A stretch of 64,000 nucleotides of DNA from Allobosea lathyri. GTDB taxonomy: Bacteria > Pseudomonadota > Alphaproteobacteria > Rhizobiales > Beijerinckiaceae. The translations under genes and the position numbers were made by a program. Numbering within the stretch: position 1 is the stretch's first letter; every line of letters starts with the position of its first letter. Under the pieces are notes generated by a model. The model was not told the DNA's origin. It ran no database searches and saw nothing but the letters and a program-made list of their open reading frames with translations. The DNA is taken from positions 806,001 through 870,000 of the forward strand of contig NZ_FNUY01000001.1 of assembly GCF_900108245.1 (NCBI RefSeq), written 5' to 3'. Below, piece by piece: positions 36,726 through 44,857 of the stretch.

Positions 36726-36798
36726 GCCTTGCGCCAGGTCAGCCTTGCGCCAGGTCAGCCTTGCGCCAGGTCAGCCTTGCGCCAGGTCAGCCTTGCGG
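36726..36798. repeat. 16-bp tandem repeat, 4.5 copies, at the convergence of two operons
   Basis: The unit GCCTTGCGCCAGGTCA is repeated exactly at 36726-36741, 36742-36757, 36758-36773 and 36774-36789, then partly to 36798. It lies between the converging DSD1 and DUF1028 genes. The TGA stop of DUF1028 (36787-36789, - strand) is made by the last full unit. Because 16 is not a multiple of 3, all frames change from unit to unit. Confidence 0.95.
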
Positions 36799-37515
36799 AT
36801 GTCGCGCATTCCAGGCCGACGCGTAGTCCTCGCAGAATTTGTCGAGTTCGGCGCGATCGGTGAGGCCGGCGGGCCGGGCGCGCGAAGGCAGTGCCCGGTC
36901 GAAGGGGACGGCGCGCTGGTGCGCAAGCCGCCAAAGCCGGCGTAACTCGGCGAGCGGGTCGGCATGATCGTCGACGCGGATGTCGAAGCTCGGCACCGGT
37001 TCGCCGGCCCAGATCCGGATGGCGCAGGATTGCCGGCCGCGCTTGTCGCCGCCGGCCTTCTCGCCCGCTTCGAGCGCGACCAGCAGCCGCTCGTCGAAAT
37101 CGAGCGCGGAGGCCGCGATATAGGCCTTCAGCGTGTCCTCCACGACCTGCGGGCCCGCGAGCATATTGCCGGCGACGGAGACCTGCGGCCCGTGCACCGC
37201 GCCGCACCAGTCGATGCAGGCCGAGCCGGTATGGGCCGCAATCCGTCCCTCGCGGTCGATGACATGCAACTGGCGATGGCCGCGGCCTTCATCGGCGGCC
37301 GTCAGCGTCGCGACGATCTCGACGGCCGAGCGCCCCTCCTGCAGCAGTCGCAGCCCGTCGACGCCATAGAGCGGGTTGACGAGGGCCTGCGTCGCGATCG
37401 CGCCGATCCGGCCGCCGCCATAAGGCACGCGCCAGCCGACGGCGAAGGCGCAGGTCGAGACTGCGACGCCGAAGGCGCCGGTTGCCGCATCGCGAGCGAC
37501 GATGGACCATGTCAT
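36787..37515 (-). CDS. DUF1028 family protein (Ntn-hydrolase-like)
   Basis: A 242-residue protein with the DUF1028 pattern: MTWSIVARDAATGAFGVAVST at the N-terminus, then VGWRVPYGGGRIGAIATQALVNPLYG, and GPQVSVAGNMLAGPQVVEDTL near residues 108-128. The family has a predicted Ntn-hydrolase fold but no proven reaction, and often lies beside amidohydrolases or peptide importers. Here it starts 13 bp after the gamma-glutamyltransferase stop, so a related amide-bond substrate is likely. The last codons and stop run into the tandem repeat, so the C-terminus may differ between strains. Confidence 0.87.
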   Translation of the reverse strand: MTWSIVARDAATGAFGVAVSTCAFAVGWRVPYGGGRIGAIATQALVNPLYGVDGLRLLQEGRSAVEIVATLTAADEGRGHRQLHVIDREGRIAAHTGSACIDWCGAVHGPQVSVAGNMLAGPQVVEDTLKAYIAASALDFDERLLVALEAGEKAGGDKRGRQSCAIRIWAGEPVPSFDIRVDDHADPLAELRRLWRLAHQRAVPFDRALPSRARPAGLTDRAELDKFCEDYASAWNARHPQG

Positions 37516-37528
37516 AGGCGCAGTTTCC

Positions 37529-39328
37529 TTACCGTCCAGCCGCGTAGGCCTGCATCAGACGCGGCGTCGCTGCGGCGCGCAAGAGGCCGTCGGCGCTCTT
37601 CTCTGCGGCAGTGAGCCGCCCCACCGTCCATTCCGGCGCGCGCTCGACGGCGTGGCCGCGCCGCTCCAGATCGGCCAGCGCCGCCTCGCCGATGCTCTCC
37701 TCGACCATCATATGGCCGGGCCGCGCCTCGCGCGGATAGAACGAGGAGGGGAAGTGCTGCGTGTGGAACAGCGGCAGGTCGATCGCTTCCTGGAGGTTGA
37801 GGCCGTGATGGACCCGGCGCAGGAACATGCCGAGCTGCCACTGCTCCTGTTGGTCGCCGCCCGGCGTGCCGAAGACGAGGCGCGGCTCGCCGTTCTCGAA
37901 AGCCAGCGAGGGCGTCAGCGTCGTGCGCGGACGCTTGAACGGAGCGAGCGAGGACGGCAACCCTTCCTCCAGCCAGAAGCTTTGCGCGCGCGAATTCAGC
38001 GGGAAACCGAGCTCAGGGATGACCGGCGAGGATTGCAGCCAGCCGCCCGAGGGGGTCGCCGCGATCATGTTGCCCCATTTGTCGATCACGTCGATATGGA
38101 CGGTATCGCCGCGCCGCCCGGCCGCGACCATCGAGGCCATGGTGGGTTCGCCGACGCTGGCGCCGCCCTTACCCGACTGGCCGGCGATGCGCACGCCCGC
38201 CAGCATGCGCGCGACCTGATCCTCGAAGCCGGCGATCGTGCCCGGCCGCAAGTCATGCGAGGCCTTTTCGCTGATGAGGTTGCGCCGGCCGCGCGCATAG
38301 TCTTCCGAGAGCAGCGTCGTCAGCGGCACTTTCACGAAATCAGGGTCGCCGTAATAGGCCTCGCGGTCGGCGAAAGCGAGCTTCATCGCCTCGACGACAT
38401 GATGGACGAACTCAGCGCTCGTCGGTCCCATCGCGGCGAGGTCGAAGCCCTCTAGGATCTTCAGCGTCTGCAGGAAGACGGGACCCTGTCCCCAGGGGCC
38501 GATCTTGAACACCTCCCAGCCATGATATGTCACGCTGGCGGGGGTCTCGTAGCTCGGCTGCCAGCGCGCCATGTCATTGGCGGTGAGCAGCCCCTTATGG
38601 CGCTTTCCAGACGAATCCAGCGCTTCGGTCGTGCGGCAGAACTTGTCCATCGCCTCGGCGACGAAGCCCTTGTACCAGGCGTCATAGGCCGCCTGGATCT
38701 GCGTCTCGCGATCGCCGCCTGCGGCTTCCGCCTCGCTCAGGATGCGCTTGTAGGTCTCGGCTGCCGCGGTGTTCCCGAACAGCTTGCGGCCTTCGGGAAC
38801 CTTGCCGCCGGGCAGGTAGACAGCGCCCGATGTCGGCCAGTCCTTGGTGAACAGGTCGGTCAGCGTGCCGATCGTATCGGAGACGCGCGGCAGCATCGGA
38901 TGCCCGTTCTCGAAATAGCCGATGGCCGGCTCCAGAACCTCGCGCAGGGGCAGGCGGCCATGATCGCGCAGCAGCGTCATCCAGCCGCCGAAGGCGCCGG
39001 GCACGACTGTCGAAAGCAGGCCCGAGCCCGGCACCAGATCGAGCCCGAGCGCCTTGAAGGCTTCGATCGTCGCGGCTTCCGGCGCCGGTCCTTGCGCGCA
39101 GAGGACTTCGACCTTCTTCGATTTCGCCGAATAGAACACCGCCGGCATGTCGCCGGCGGGGCCGACGAGATGCGGCTCGACCACCTGCAGCACGAAGGCG
39201 GCGGCCGCGCAGGCGTCAAAAGCGTTGCCGCCCTTTTCCAGCATGGCCATCCCTGAGGCCGTCGCGAGCCAATGCGTCGAGGTGACGACACCGAAGGTGC
39301 CGAGGATTTCGGGGCGGGTGGTGAACAT
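37529..39328 (-). CDS. Gamma-glutamyltransferase family protein
   Basis: A 599-residue Ntn-hydrolase of the gamma-glutamyltranspeptidase family. It would mature by self-cleavage before the threonine in GDTVHIDVIDKWGNMIAA, which starts the small subunit, leaving a large subunit of roughly 400 residues. GNAFDACAAAAFVLQVVEPH and STVVPGAFGGWMTLL are typical large-subunit segments. No clear signal peptide is seen at the chosen ATG (39328), so it may be cytoplasmic; a start ten codons upstream has no better signal. It forms a unit with DUF1028 and an upstream importer. Confidence 0.9.
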   Translation of the reverse strand: MFTTRPEILGTFGVVTSTHWLATASGMAMLEKGGNAFDACAAAAFVLQVVEPHLVGPAGDMPAVFYSAKSKKVEVLCAQGPAPEAATIEAFKALGLDLVPGSGLLSTVVPGAFGGWMTLLRDHGRLPLREVLEPAIGYFENGHPMLPRVSDTIGTLTDLFTKDWPTSGAVYLPGGKVPEGRKLFGNTAAAETYKRILSEAEAAGGDRETQIQAAYDAWYKGFVAEAMDKFCRTTEALDSSGKRHKGLLTANDMARWQPSYETPASVTYHGWEVFKIGPWGQGPVFLQTLKILEGFDLAAMGPTSAEFVHHVVEAMKLAFADREAYYGDPDFVKVPLTTLLSEDYARGRRNLISEKASHDLRPGTIAGFEDQVARMLAGVRIAGQSGKGGASVGEPTMASMVAAGRRGDTVHIDVIDKWGNMIAATPSGGWLQSSPVIPELGFPLNSRAQSFWLEEGLPSSLAPFKRPRTTLTPSLAFENGEPRLVFGTPGGDQQEQWQLGMFLRRVHHGLNLQEAIDLPLFHTQHFPSSFYPREARPGHMMVEESIGEAALADLERRGHAVERAPEWTVGRLTAAEKSADGLLRAAATPRLMQAYAAGR

Positions 39329-39372
39329 GAGTGCAGTCCTGAAAAAAACGAAAGGCAAAAACGGGGTTGTGC

Positions 39373-39474
39373 CGTCATCCTGGACAAGCGGCGCAGCCGC
39401 GCAGATCCGGGATCCATCCTAGAGCGCGCCCTATGATGGATCCCGGCACTCCGCTTCGCTACGGCCAGGATGAC
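39373..39474. repeat. Extragenic palindromic element, family A
   Basis: Runs from CGTCATCCTGG to CCAGGATGAC with inner arms GGATCCATCC and GGATCCCGG, between the importer permease and gamma-glutamyltransferase genes, which are in the same orientation. It may act as an mRNA-stabilising or attenuating hairpin within the transcript. Confidence 0.88.
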
Positions 39475-39512
39475 AGAGAGTTGGCGGGTTCGCCGGCGAA
39501 AGATGCGTCATC

Positions 39513-40403
39513 TCACCCCTCCTTCGGGTCGAGCGCGTCGCGCAGGCCGTCGCCGAGCAGATTGAAACCGAGAACCGCCACGAAGATGGCGACGCCGGGC
39601 GCGACAGACATCCAGGGCGCCTGTTCCATGAAGTTCTTGGCGACATTCAGCATCTGCCCCCAGGACGGAGCGGGGGGCTGCTGACCGAGGCCGAGAAAGG
39701 ACAGCGAGGCCTCCAGAATGATCGCCTGCGCCATGAACAGCGTCGACTGCACGACGATGGGCGACATCGTGTTGGGCAGCACATGCACGAACATGATGCG
39801 CAGGTCGCGCGCGCCGATCGAGCGCGCGCCTTCGACGAAATCCTCCGCCTTGACGCTCATGACCTGGCCGCGCACCAGCCGGATGAAGATGGGCACGGCC
39901 GAGAGGCCGATCGCGATCATCGCATTCGTCAGCGACGGCCCGAGGATGGCGGCAAAGGCGATCGCCAGGATCAGGAAGGGACAGGCAAGCATCGCCTCGG
40001 TCACGCGCGAGATCGCGATGTCGATCCAGCCGCCATACCAGCCTGCGAGCAAGCCGAAGGGGATGCCGATCGCCAAAGCGATCAGGACGGAGACGATGCC
40101 GGCGAGCAGCGAGGTCTGCGCTCCGTAGAACAGGCGCGAGACCTGATCGCGGCCAAGCTCGTCCGTGCCGAACCAGTAGAGTTCGGATGGCGGCTTGCGG
40201 ATGGCGAGGAAATTCGACTTCAGCGGATCGGCCAGCGGCAGCAGCGGCGCAAGCACCGCCATCAGCACGAAGATGAGAACCACCGCCCCGCCGATCAGGG
40301 CCGAGCGATTGCGGAACAGCTTGGCCAGAGCGCTTCGGCGCGGGCGCGGCGCCGGCTCGATCGCGCCGGCCGGCGTGGCAGCCTCGAGGATCACATCCGC
40401 CAT
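39513..40403 (-). CDS. ABC transporter permease, DppC type (second importer)
   Basis: A 296-residue permease starting MADVILEAATPAG, with a GAGGAGCGG ribosome-binding site. A longer reading frame exists upstream, but it lies within the other permease gene in another phase. It has the family motif YWFGTDELGRDQVSRLFYGAQ near residues 71-91 and the EAA-like loop VEGARSIGARDLRIMFVHVLPN near 190-211. Its start overlaps the stop of the preceding permease (ATGA). No ATPase gene follows; a palindrome and gamma-glutamyltransferase come next. Confidence 0.92.
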   Translation of the reverse strand: MADVILEAATPAGAIEPAPRPRRSALAKLFRNRSALIGGAVVLIFVLMAVLAPLLPLADPLKSNFLAIRKPPSELYWFGTDELGRDQVSRLFYGAQTSLLAGIVSVLIALAIGIPFGLLAGWYGGWIDIAISRVTEAMLACPFLILAIAFAAILGPSLTNAMIAIGLSAVPIFIRLVRGQVMSVKAEDFVEGARSIGARDLRIMFVHVLPNTMSPIVVQSTLFMAQAIILEASLSFLGLGQQPPAPSWGQMLNVAKNFMEQAPWMSVAPGVAIFVAVLGFNLLGDGLRDALDPKEG

Positions 40404-41347
40404 CAGCCGCTCCTCAGTCGCGGGTTGACGAGGACGTAGAGAATATCCGCCAGCAGGTTCATCAGGATGAAGCCGATCGCGGTGCACAGCACGACGCCCT
40501 GCACCACGCCATAGTCGCGGTTGAAGACGGCGTCGACGATGAGCTTGCCGAAGCCGGGAATGGTGAAGACCTGCTCGGTCAAGACCGCGCCGGCCAGCAG
40601 CTCGCCGAACAGCAGCGTCGACAGGGTGATGATCGGCACCAGCGCGTTGCGCAGGGCATGCCGGTTCACCACCGTATCCTCGTCCAGCCCCTTGGCGCGG
40701 GCGGTGCGGACATAGTCGGAGCGCAGCACCTCGAGCATCGCCGAGCGGGTATGGCGCATGATGAAGGCGGCAAGGCCGCCGCCGAGCACGAAAGCGGGCA
40801 TGATCAGCCGTTCGATCGCGGCTTTTGGATCGACGAAGATCGATTCGAAGCCTGAGGCCGGCAGCAGCTTCCAATGCACGGAGACGACGAGGATCAGCAT
40901 GATCCCGAGCCAGAAATGCGGGATCGACAGCCCGAACAAGGCGACCGCGCTCGCCGTATAGTCGGCCGCGGTGTCCTTGCGCCTTGCCGCGATGATGCCC
41001 GCCGGCAAGCCGATGCCGATCGCGACCAGCATCGAGGCGATCGCGAGTTGCACGGTGACGCCGAGCTTTTGCCAGATCAGTCCCAGCACCGGTTCGCCCG
41101 TGCGCAGCGAGCGCCCGAAATCGCCCTGCACGACCTGACCGAGCCAGGCGAAGAACTGAACGAAGATGGGATCGTCCATCCGGTAGATTTCGCGCAGGCG
41201 GGCGATCACCTCCGGGTCGCGTTCCTCGCCGGCTATGACGAGGAACGGATCCCCCGGCAGCGCGCGCTGCAGGGCGAATACGCCAAGTGACACCAGAAAC
41301 AGCGTCGGCAGCGCGATCACGATGCGGCGGCCGATCAGGGTGAGCAT
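40403..41347 (-). CDS. ABC transporter permease, DppB type (second importer)
   Basis: A 314-residue six-segment permease. It opens LIGRRIVIALPTLFLVSLGVFAL, contains ALPGDPFLVIAGEERDPEV and the cytoplasmic loop DYVRTARAKGLDEDTVVNRHALRNA near residues 215-240. It is the middle gene of binding protein - DppB - DppC. The binding-protein gene is separated from it by about 220 bp containing a palindromic element. Confidence 0.92.
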   Translation of the reverse strand: MLTLIGRRIVIALPTLFLVSLGVFALQRALPGDPFLVIAGEERDPEVIARLREIYRMDDPIFVQFFAWLGQVVQGDFGRSLRTGEPVLGLIWQKLGVTVQLAIASMLVAIGIGLPAGIIAARRKDTAADYTASAVALFGLSIPHFWLGIMLILVVSVHWKLLPASGFESIFVDPKAAIERLIMPAFVLGGGLAAFIMRHTRSAMLEVLRSDYVRTARAKGLDEDTVVNRHALRNALVPIITLSTLLFGELLAGAVLTEQVFTIPGFGKLIVDAVFNRDYGVVQGVVLCTAIGFILMNLLADILYVLVNPRLRSG

Positions 41348-41367
41348 GGCGGCCTTGTTCTCCTATG

Positions 41368-41482
41368 AGCCCTCATCCTGAGGAGCCGCGCAGCGGCGTC
41401 TCGAAGGATGCTCCAGATGGTTCGAGAGCCTCCTGAAACATCCTTCGAGACGCGCCTGGCGGCGCTCCTCAGGATGAGGGCT
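41368..41482. repeat. Extragenic palindrome, family C (AGCCCTCATCCTGAGGA type)
   Basis: Perfect 17-base inverted ends AGCCCTCATCCTGAGGA (41368-41384) and TCCTCAGGATGAGGGCT (41466-41482), with an inner inverted pair CGTCTCGAAGGATG / CATCCTTCGAGACG. It lies between the binding-protein and permease genes of the second importer, where it may lower expression of the permeases relative to the binding protein. Confidence 0.9.
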
Positions 41483-41564
41483 GAGGGTGGCTTTGGAGGT
41501 GACCCCAATCCCTTCCCCAGAAGGGGGAAGGGATGCGCGTTTGCCTGCATGGGCGCAGCGATCC

Positions 41565-43070
41565 TCACGAGCGCTTCAGCCCGGAAAGCCGGATCATCCC
41601 GTCGGGATTGATCACGAAGCCCTGGATGTTCGAGCGCAGCGCGAAGAAGACGGTCTGGTTGTAGAGATAGACGATCGGCAGTTCGTCCTGGAGGATTTTC
41701 TGCGCGGCGTCGTAGCGCTTCTTGCGCTCGGCGACGTCGTAGACTGTGCGGGCCTCGTCGAGCAGCCGGTCGACCTCGGCGTTGGAGTATTTGCCGTCGT
41801 TCTGGTTGCCCTTGGTGGTGACGAAGGGATGGATGTTGCCATCGGGGTCGATCCGGCCCGACCAGCCGATGCGGCTCATCTGGAACTTGCCCTGCTGCTG
41901 GTCGCGCAGCTGGCTGGCGAACTCCGTCGAGCGGATCTGAACGTCGATGCCGGCCTCCTGCGCCATCGCCTGGACGACCTGTCCGAGCTGCGCATCGACC
42001 GGGTTGTTGGTGACGAAGAGCTCGACCGAGACCTTCGACAGCCCGGCCTCCTTCAGCAGCGCCTTGGCCTTGGCCACATCGCGCGCCGGCACCGGGAAAT
42101 CCGCGCTGAGATAGGGATTGCCGGGGTTGAAGGGCTGGATCATCGGCTCGTAGAGCCCCTCGAACACGACCTGGCTCAACACCTTGCGGTCGATCGAGAG
42201 CGAGAGCGCCTGACGCACGCGCTTGTCCATGCCCATCGGCTGCTTGGCGGCATCGCCATTATTCGTGTTGATGGTGATGCCCTGGTAGCCGAGATTGGCG
42301 GTGCTTGCGACCTTGAGCGACTTGTCGGCTTGCGCCGATTTCACGTCTGTCGGGGCCAGGCGCTCCAGCATGTCGAGTTCACCGGCGCGCAGATTGGCCA
42401 GGCGCACGGTGGTGTCGGGGATCGAGCGATAGAGAATGCGGTCGAAATGATAGTTCGCCGCCTCCCAATGCTCCTTGAACCGCTCCAGCACGATGCGGTC
42501 GTTCTGCACCCGCTCAACGAATTTATAGGGGCCGGAGCAGACCGGCTTGGCGGCGACATCGCCGCCCAGGCTCTTGGGCGCCAGCATCATGCCTGCCCGG
42601 TCGGTGAGCTGGGCCAGCAGGGTGGCGTCGGGGCGCTTCAGCTTCAGCACGATCGTGCTGGCATCCGGCGTTTCGATGCTGTCGACCGAGGCGAGTTCGG
42701 ATTTGCGCAGCGAATCGGGCAGTGTCCGGGCCCGTTCGAGATTGGCCTTGGCGGCTTCGGCGTTGAAGACGTCGCCGTCATGGAACTTGGCGTCGGTCCT
42801 GAGCTTCATCGTCAGCGTCAGCCCATCGGCCGAGAAGCTCCATTCGGTGGCGAGCCGGGGCACGAGCTTCAGCTCCGGCGTGATGTCGAGCAGTTTGTCG
42901 CAGAGGCCTTTGAAGACGATGCGGCCGACGAATGTGCGCGCCTTGTGCGGGTCGAGCATGTCGGGGTCTTCCTGCAGCCCGATGCGCAGGGTCGAGGGCG
43001 CCTGTGCCGCGGCCGGCAGCAGGGAGAGCGTCAGGAAGGTGGCCGAGGCCAATACGGTCAGCAGCTTCAT
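41565..43070 (-). CDS. ABC transporter substrate-binding protein, peptide type (second importer)
   Basis: A 501-residue SBP_bac_5 protein with a Sec signal peptide (MKLLTVLASATFLTLSLLPAAAQA, cleavage near residue 24). The mature region shows LRIGLQEDPDMLDPHKARTF and AKFHDGDVFNAEAAKANLERA, standard for dipeptide/oligopeptide/glutathione-type binders. The ATG at 43070 has GGGGAT upstream; a TTG one codon earlier is possible. Being transcribed with gamma-glutamyltransferase suggests that gamma-glutamyl peptides are candidate ligands; this is inference. Confidence 0.9.
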   Translation of the reverse strand: MKLLTVLASATFLTLSLLPAAAQAPSTLRIGLQEDPDMLDPHKARTFVGRIVFKGLCDKLLDITPELKLVPRLATEWSFSADGLTLTMKLRTDAKFHDGDVFNAEAAKANLERARTLPDSLRKSELASVDSIETPDASTIVLKLKRPDATLLAQLTDRAGMMLAPKSLGGDVAAKPVCSGPYKFVERVQNDRIVLERFKEHWEAANYHFDRILYRSIPDTTVRLANLRAGELDMLERLAPTDVKSAQADKSLKVASTANLGYQGITINTNNGDAAKQPMGMDKRVRQALSLSIDRKVLSQVVFEGLYEPMIQPFNPGNPYLSADFPVPARDVAKAKALLKEAGLSKVSVELFVTNNPVDAQLGQVVQAMAQEAGIDVQIRSTEFASQLRDQQQGKFQMSRIGWSGRIDPDGNIHPFVTTKGNQNDGKYSNAEVDRLLDEARTVYDVAERKKRYDAAQKILQDELPIVYLYNQTVFFALRSNIQGFVINPDGMIRLSGLKRS

Positions 43071-43464
43071 CAATATCCCCTGTTGTTATGCTTGCGCTTT
43101 TTGCGTCCGGTCGATGGCGTTGCGCGCTGGTGGCGAAGCACATGCGACGAAGACCTTTGGCCACGATGGCACGCAGCCCCGCAGCCTTCTCCTCGGTCTT
43201 TCGTCGCGATGCATCGCTGGCACGGTCACCACATCTCGTCCCGGTTGGTACCAACGTGACTCAGATCGAGGCTGGCGTCGATGCCGCGCCGCACCATTTC
43301 GTAGCTCGCTTTGCATGCCATTCTGGCCGGGCATTGCATGCAATTTAACGGCCAGTGACGGTTGTTGCCGGCGAGGCCGCTCTTGCGTCGATCTCTGTCG
43401 CTTCGCCGGCAATCTCTGACTACAAGAGGCGCGCCTTCGGATTTGGGCGGGAGATGAAAACGAG
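43071..43464. other. 394-bp divergent regulatory region between importer and otnK-like gene
   Basis: No convincing gene was seen. It contains the perfect 12-base palindrome GTTGGTACCAAC at 43244-43255, which could be a binding site for a GntR- or LacI-like repressor; no such regulator gene is nearby. A 158-codon - strand open frame here lacks family features. Confidence 0.45.
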
Positions 43465-44739
43465 ATGGGTTCGATGCTGCTGGGCGTGATCGCCGACGAC
43501 ATGACGGGGGCGACCGACGTTGCCCTCATGCTCAATCGCGCCGGCATGCGCACGGTCCAGGTGATTGGCGCGCCCAAGCCCGGCGCAGTGCTGCCCGAGG
43601 CCGAGGCGATCGTCGTCGCGCTGAAGTCGCGTACCAACCCGGTAGCCGAGGCGGTCGCGGATTCGCTTGCCGCCTGTGAGGCGCTGCTGGCCGCCGGCGC
43701 GAAGCAGATCCTGTTCAAATACTGCTCGACCTTCGATTCGACCGCTCAGGGCAATATCGGGCCGGTCGCCGATGCGCTGGCGCAGCGGCTGGGAGCCAGG
43801 CTCGCCATCATCTGCCCGGCTTTTCCGGCCAATGGCCGCTCGATCTATCAGGGCTATCTCTTCGTCGGGGCCGTGCCGCTGCACGAGAGCTCGATGAAGG
43901 ACCACCCGCTGACGCCGATGCGCGATTCGAACCTGATGCGCCTGATGGCCGCGCAGACGAAAGCGCCGGTCGGCCATGTCGACTATGCGACGGTGCTCGC
44001 AGGCGCCGACGCCGTGAAGGCGCGCTTCGCCAAGCTGGAAGGCGAGGGCGTGCGTTACGTCGTGACCGACGCCCTCACCAATGACGATTTGCTGGTGCTG
44101 GGCGCAGCCGTCGACGGCCATGTCCTGCTGACCGGCGGCTCGGGCATCGCGATGGGACTGCCGCAGAACTTCCGCAAGGCCGGTTTGCTCTCCGAGCGCA
44201 CAACGCCGGACAGCCTGAGCGCGCCCGCTGGCCGCGCCGGCATCATCTCGGGCAGCTGCTCGACCGCGACCCGCGGCCAGATCAAGGCGGCGGTCGAGGC
44301 GGGCTATCCCGCGCTGAAGGTCGATCCGCTCGCGCTGGTCGCGGGCGAGCAGGATGCCGCTGGCCTTGCCGCCTGGGCGCTGGCGCAGCCGCAGGACAAG
44401 CCATTCCTGCTCTATTCGAGCGATGACCCCGCCGAAGTCGCCGCCATCCAGCAGAAGCTCGGGCGCGATGAGGCCGGCCATACTGTCGAGCAGGCCTTCG
44501 CTGATACCGCCCGTTTGCTCGCCGAGGGCGGCGTATCGCGGCTGCTCGTTGCCGGCGGCGAAACCTCCGGAGCCGTGGTTCAGGGGCTGGGGATCAGGAC
44601 GCTCGAAATCGGCCCCGAAATCGACCCTGGCGTGCCCTGGACCCGCGTGGTCGATGGGCCCGAACTGGTCATCGCCCTCAAATCGGGCAATTTCGGCACG
44701 CCGGACTTCTTCCTGAAGGCCTGGAACCTGCTGCGCTGA
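43465..44739 (+). CDS. otnK: Four-carbon acid sugar kinase-like protein (OtnK, DUF1537)
   Basis: A 424-residue protein with the two-domain four-carbon acid sugar kinase fold. The N-terminal part opens LLGVIADDMTGATDVALML, with the substrate-binding DD-x-TG-A-D, and carries FKYCSTFDSTAQGNIGP. The C-terminal nucleotide-binding part has ISGSCSTATRGQI near residue 257 and LLVAGGETSGAVVQGLGI near 360. Known members phosphorylate 3-oxo-tetronate or related acids. The usual partners OtnC and DenD are not adjacent; instead malonate genes follow, so the specific symbol is tentative. An ApnO-like dehydrogenase is far away at 62915-63742. Confidence 0.8.
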   Translation: MGSMLLGVIADDMTGATDVALMLNRAGMRTVQVIGAPKPGAVLPEAEAIVVALKSRTNPVAEAVADSLAACEALLAAGAKQILFKYCSTFDSTAQGNIGPVADALAQRLGARLAIICPAFPANGRSIYQGYLFVGAVPLHESSMKDHPLTPMRDSNLMRLMAAQTKAPVGHVDYATVLAGADAVKARFAKLEGEGVRYVVTDALTNDDLLVLGAAVDGHVLLTGGSGIAMGLPQNFRKAGLLSERTTPDSLSAPAGRAGIISGSCSTATRGQIKAAVEAGYPALKVDPLALVAGEQDAAGLAAWALAQPQDKPFLLYSSDDPAEVAAIQQKLGRDEAGHTVEQAFADTARLLAEGGVSRLLVAGGETSGAVVQGLGIRTLEIGPEIDPGVPWTRVVDGPELVIALKSGNFGTPDFFLKAWNLLR

Positions 44740-44857
44740 GACGCGGTTTCCGCCTGCCCAATCCCGTGTAGGATGCACTGCACATACGAGCATGATGCCG
44801 AGGATCGGATCCAGGTTTTCGGTCGATATCATGCTCCAACCCTTGGTGAGAGCCGGC

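Noticed and set aside
36580..36965. Small open frames over the 16-bp tandem repeat, some ending in repeated KADLAQG
   Set aside because: They are only the repeat and the DUF1028 coding region read in other frames, with no ribosome-binding site or family similarity.
43071..43260. A 158-codon - strand open frame overlapping the importer binding-protein start
   Set aside because: It runs into the binding-protein gene in another frame and shows no domain or ribosome-binding site.
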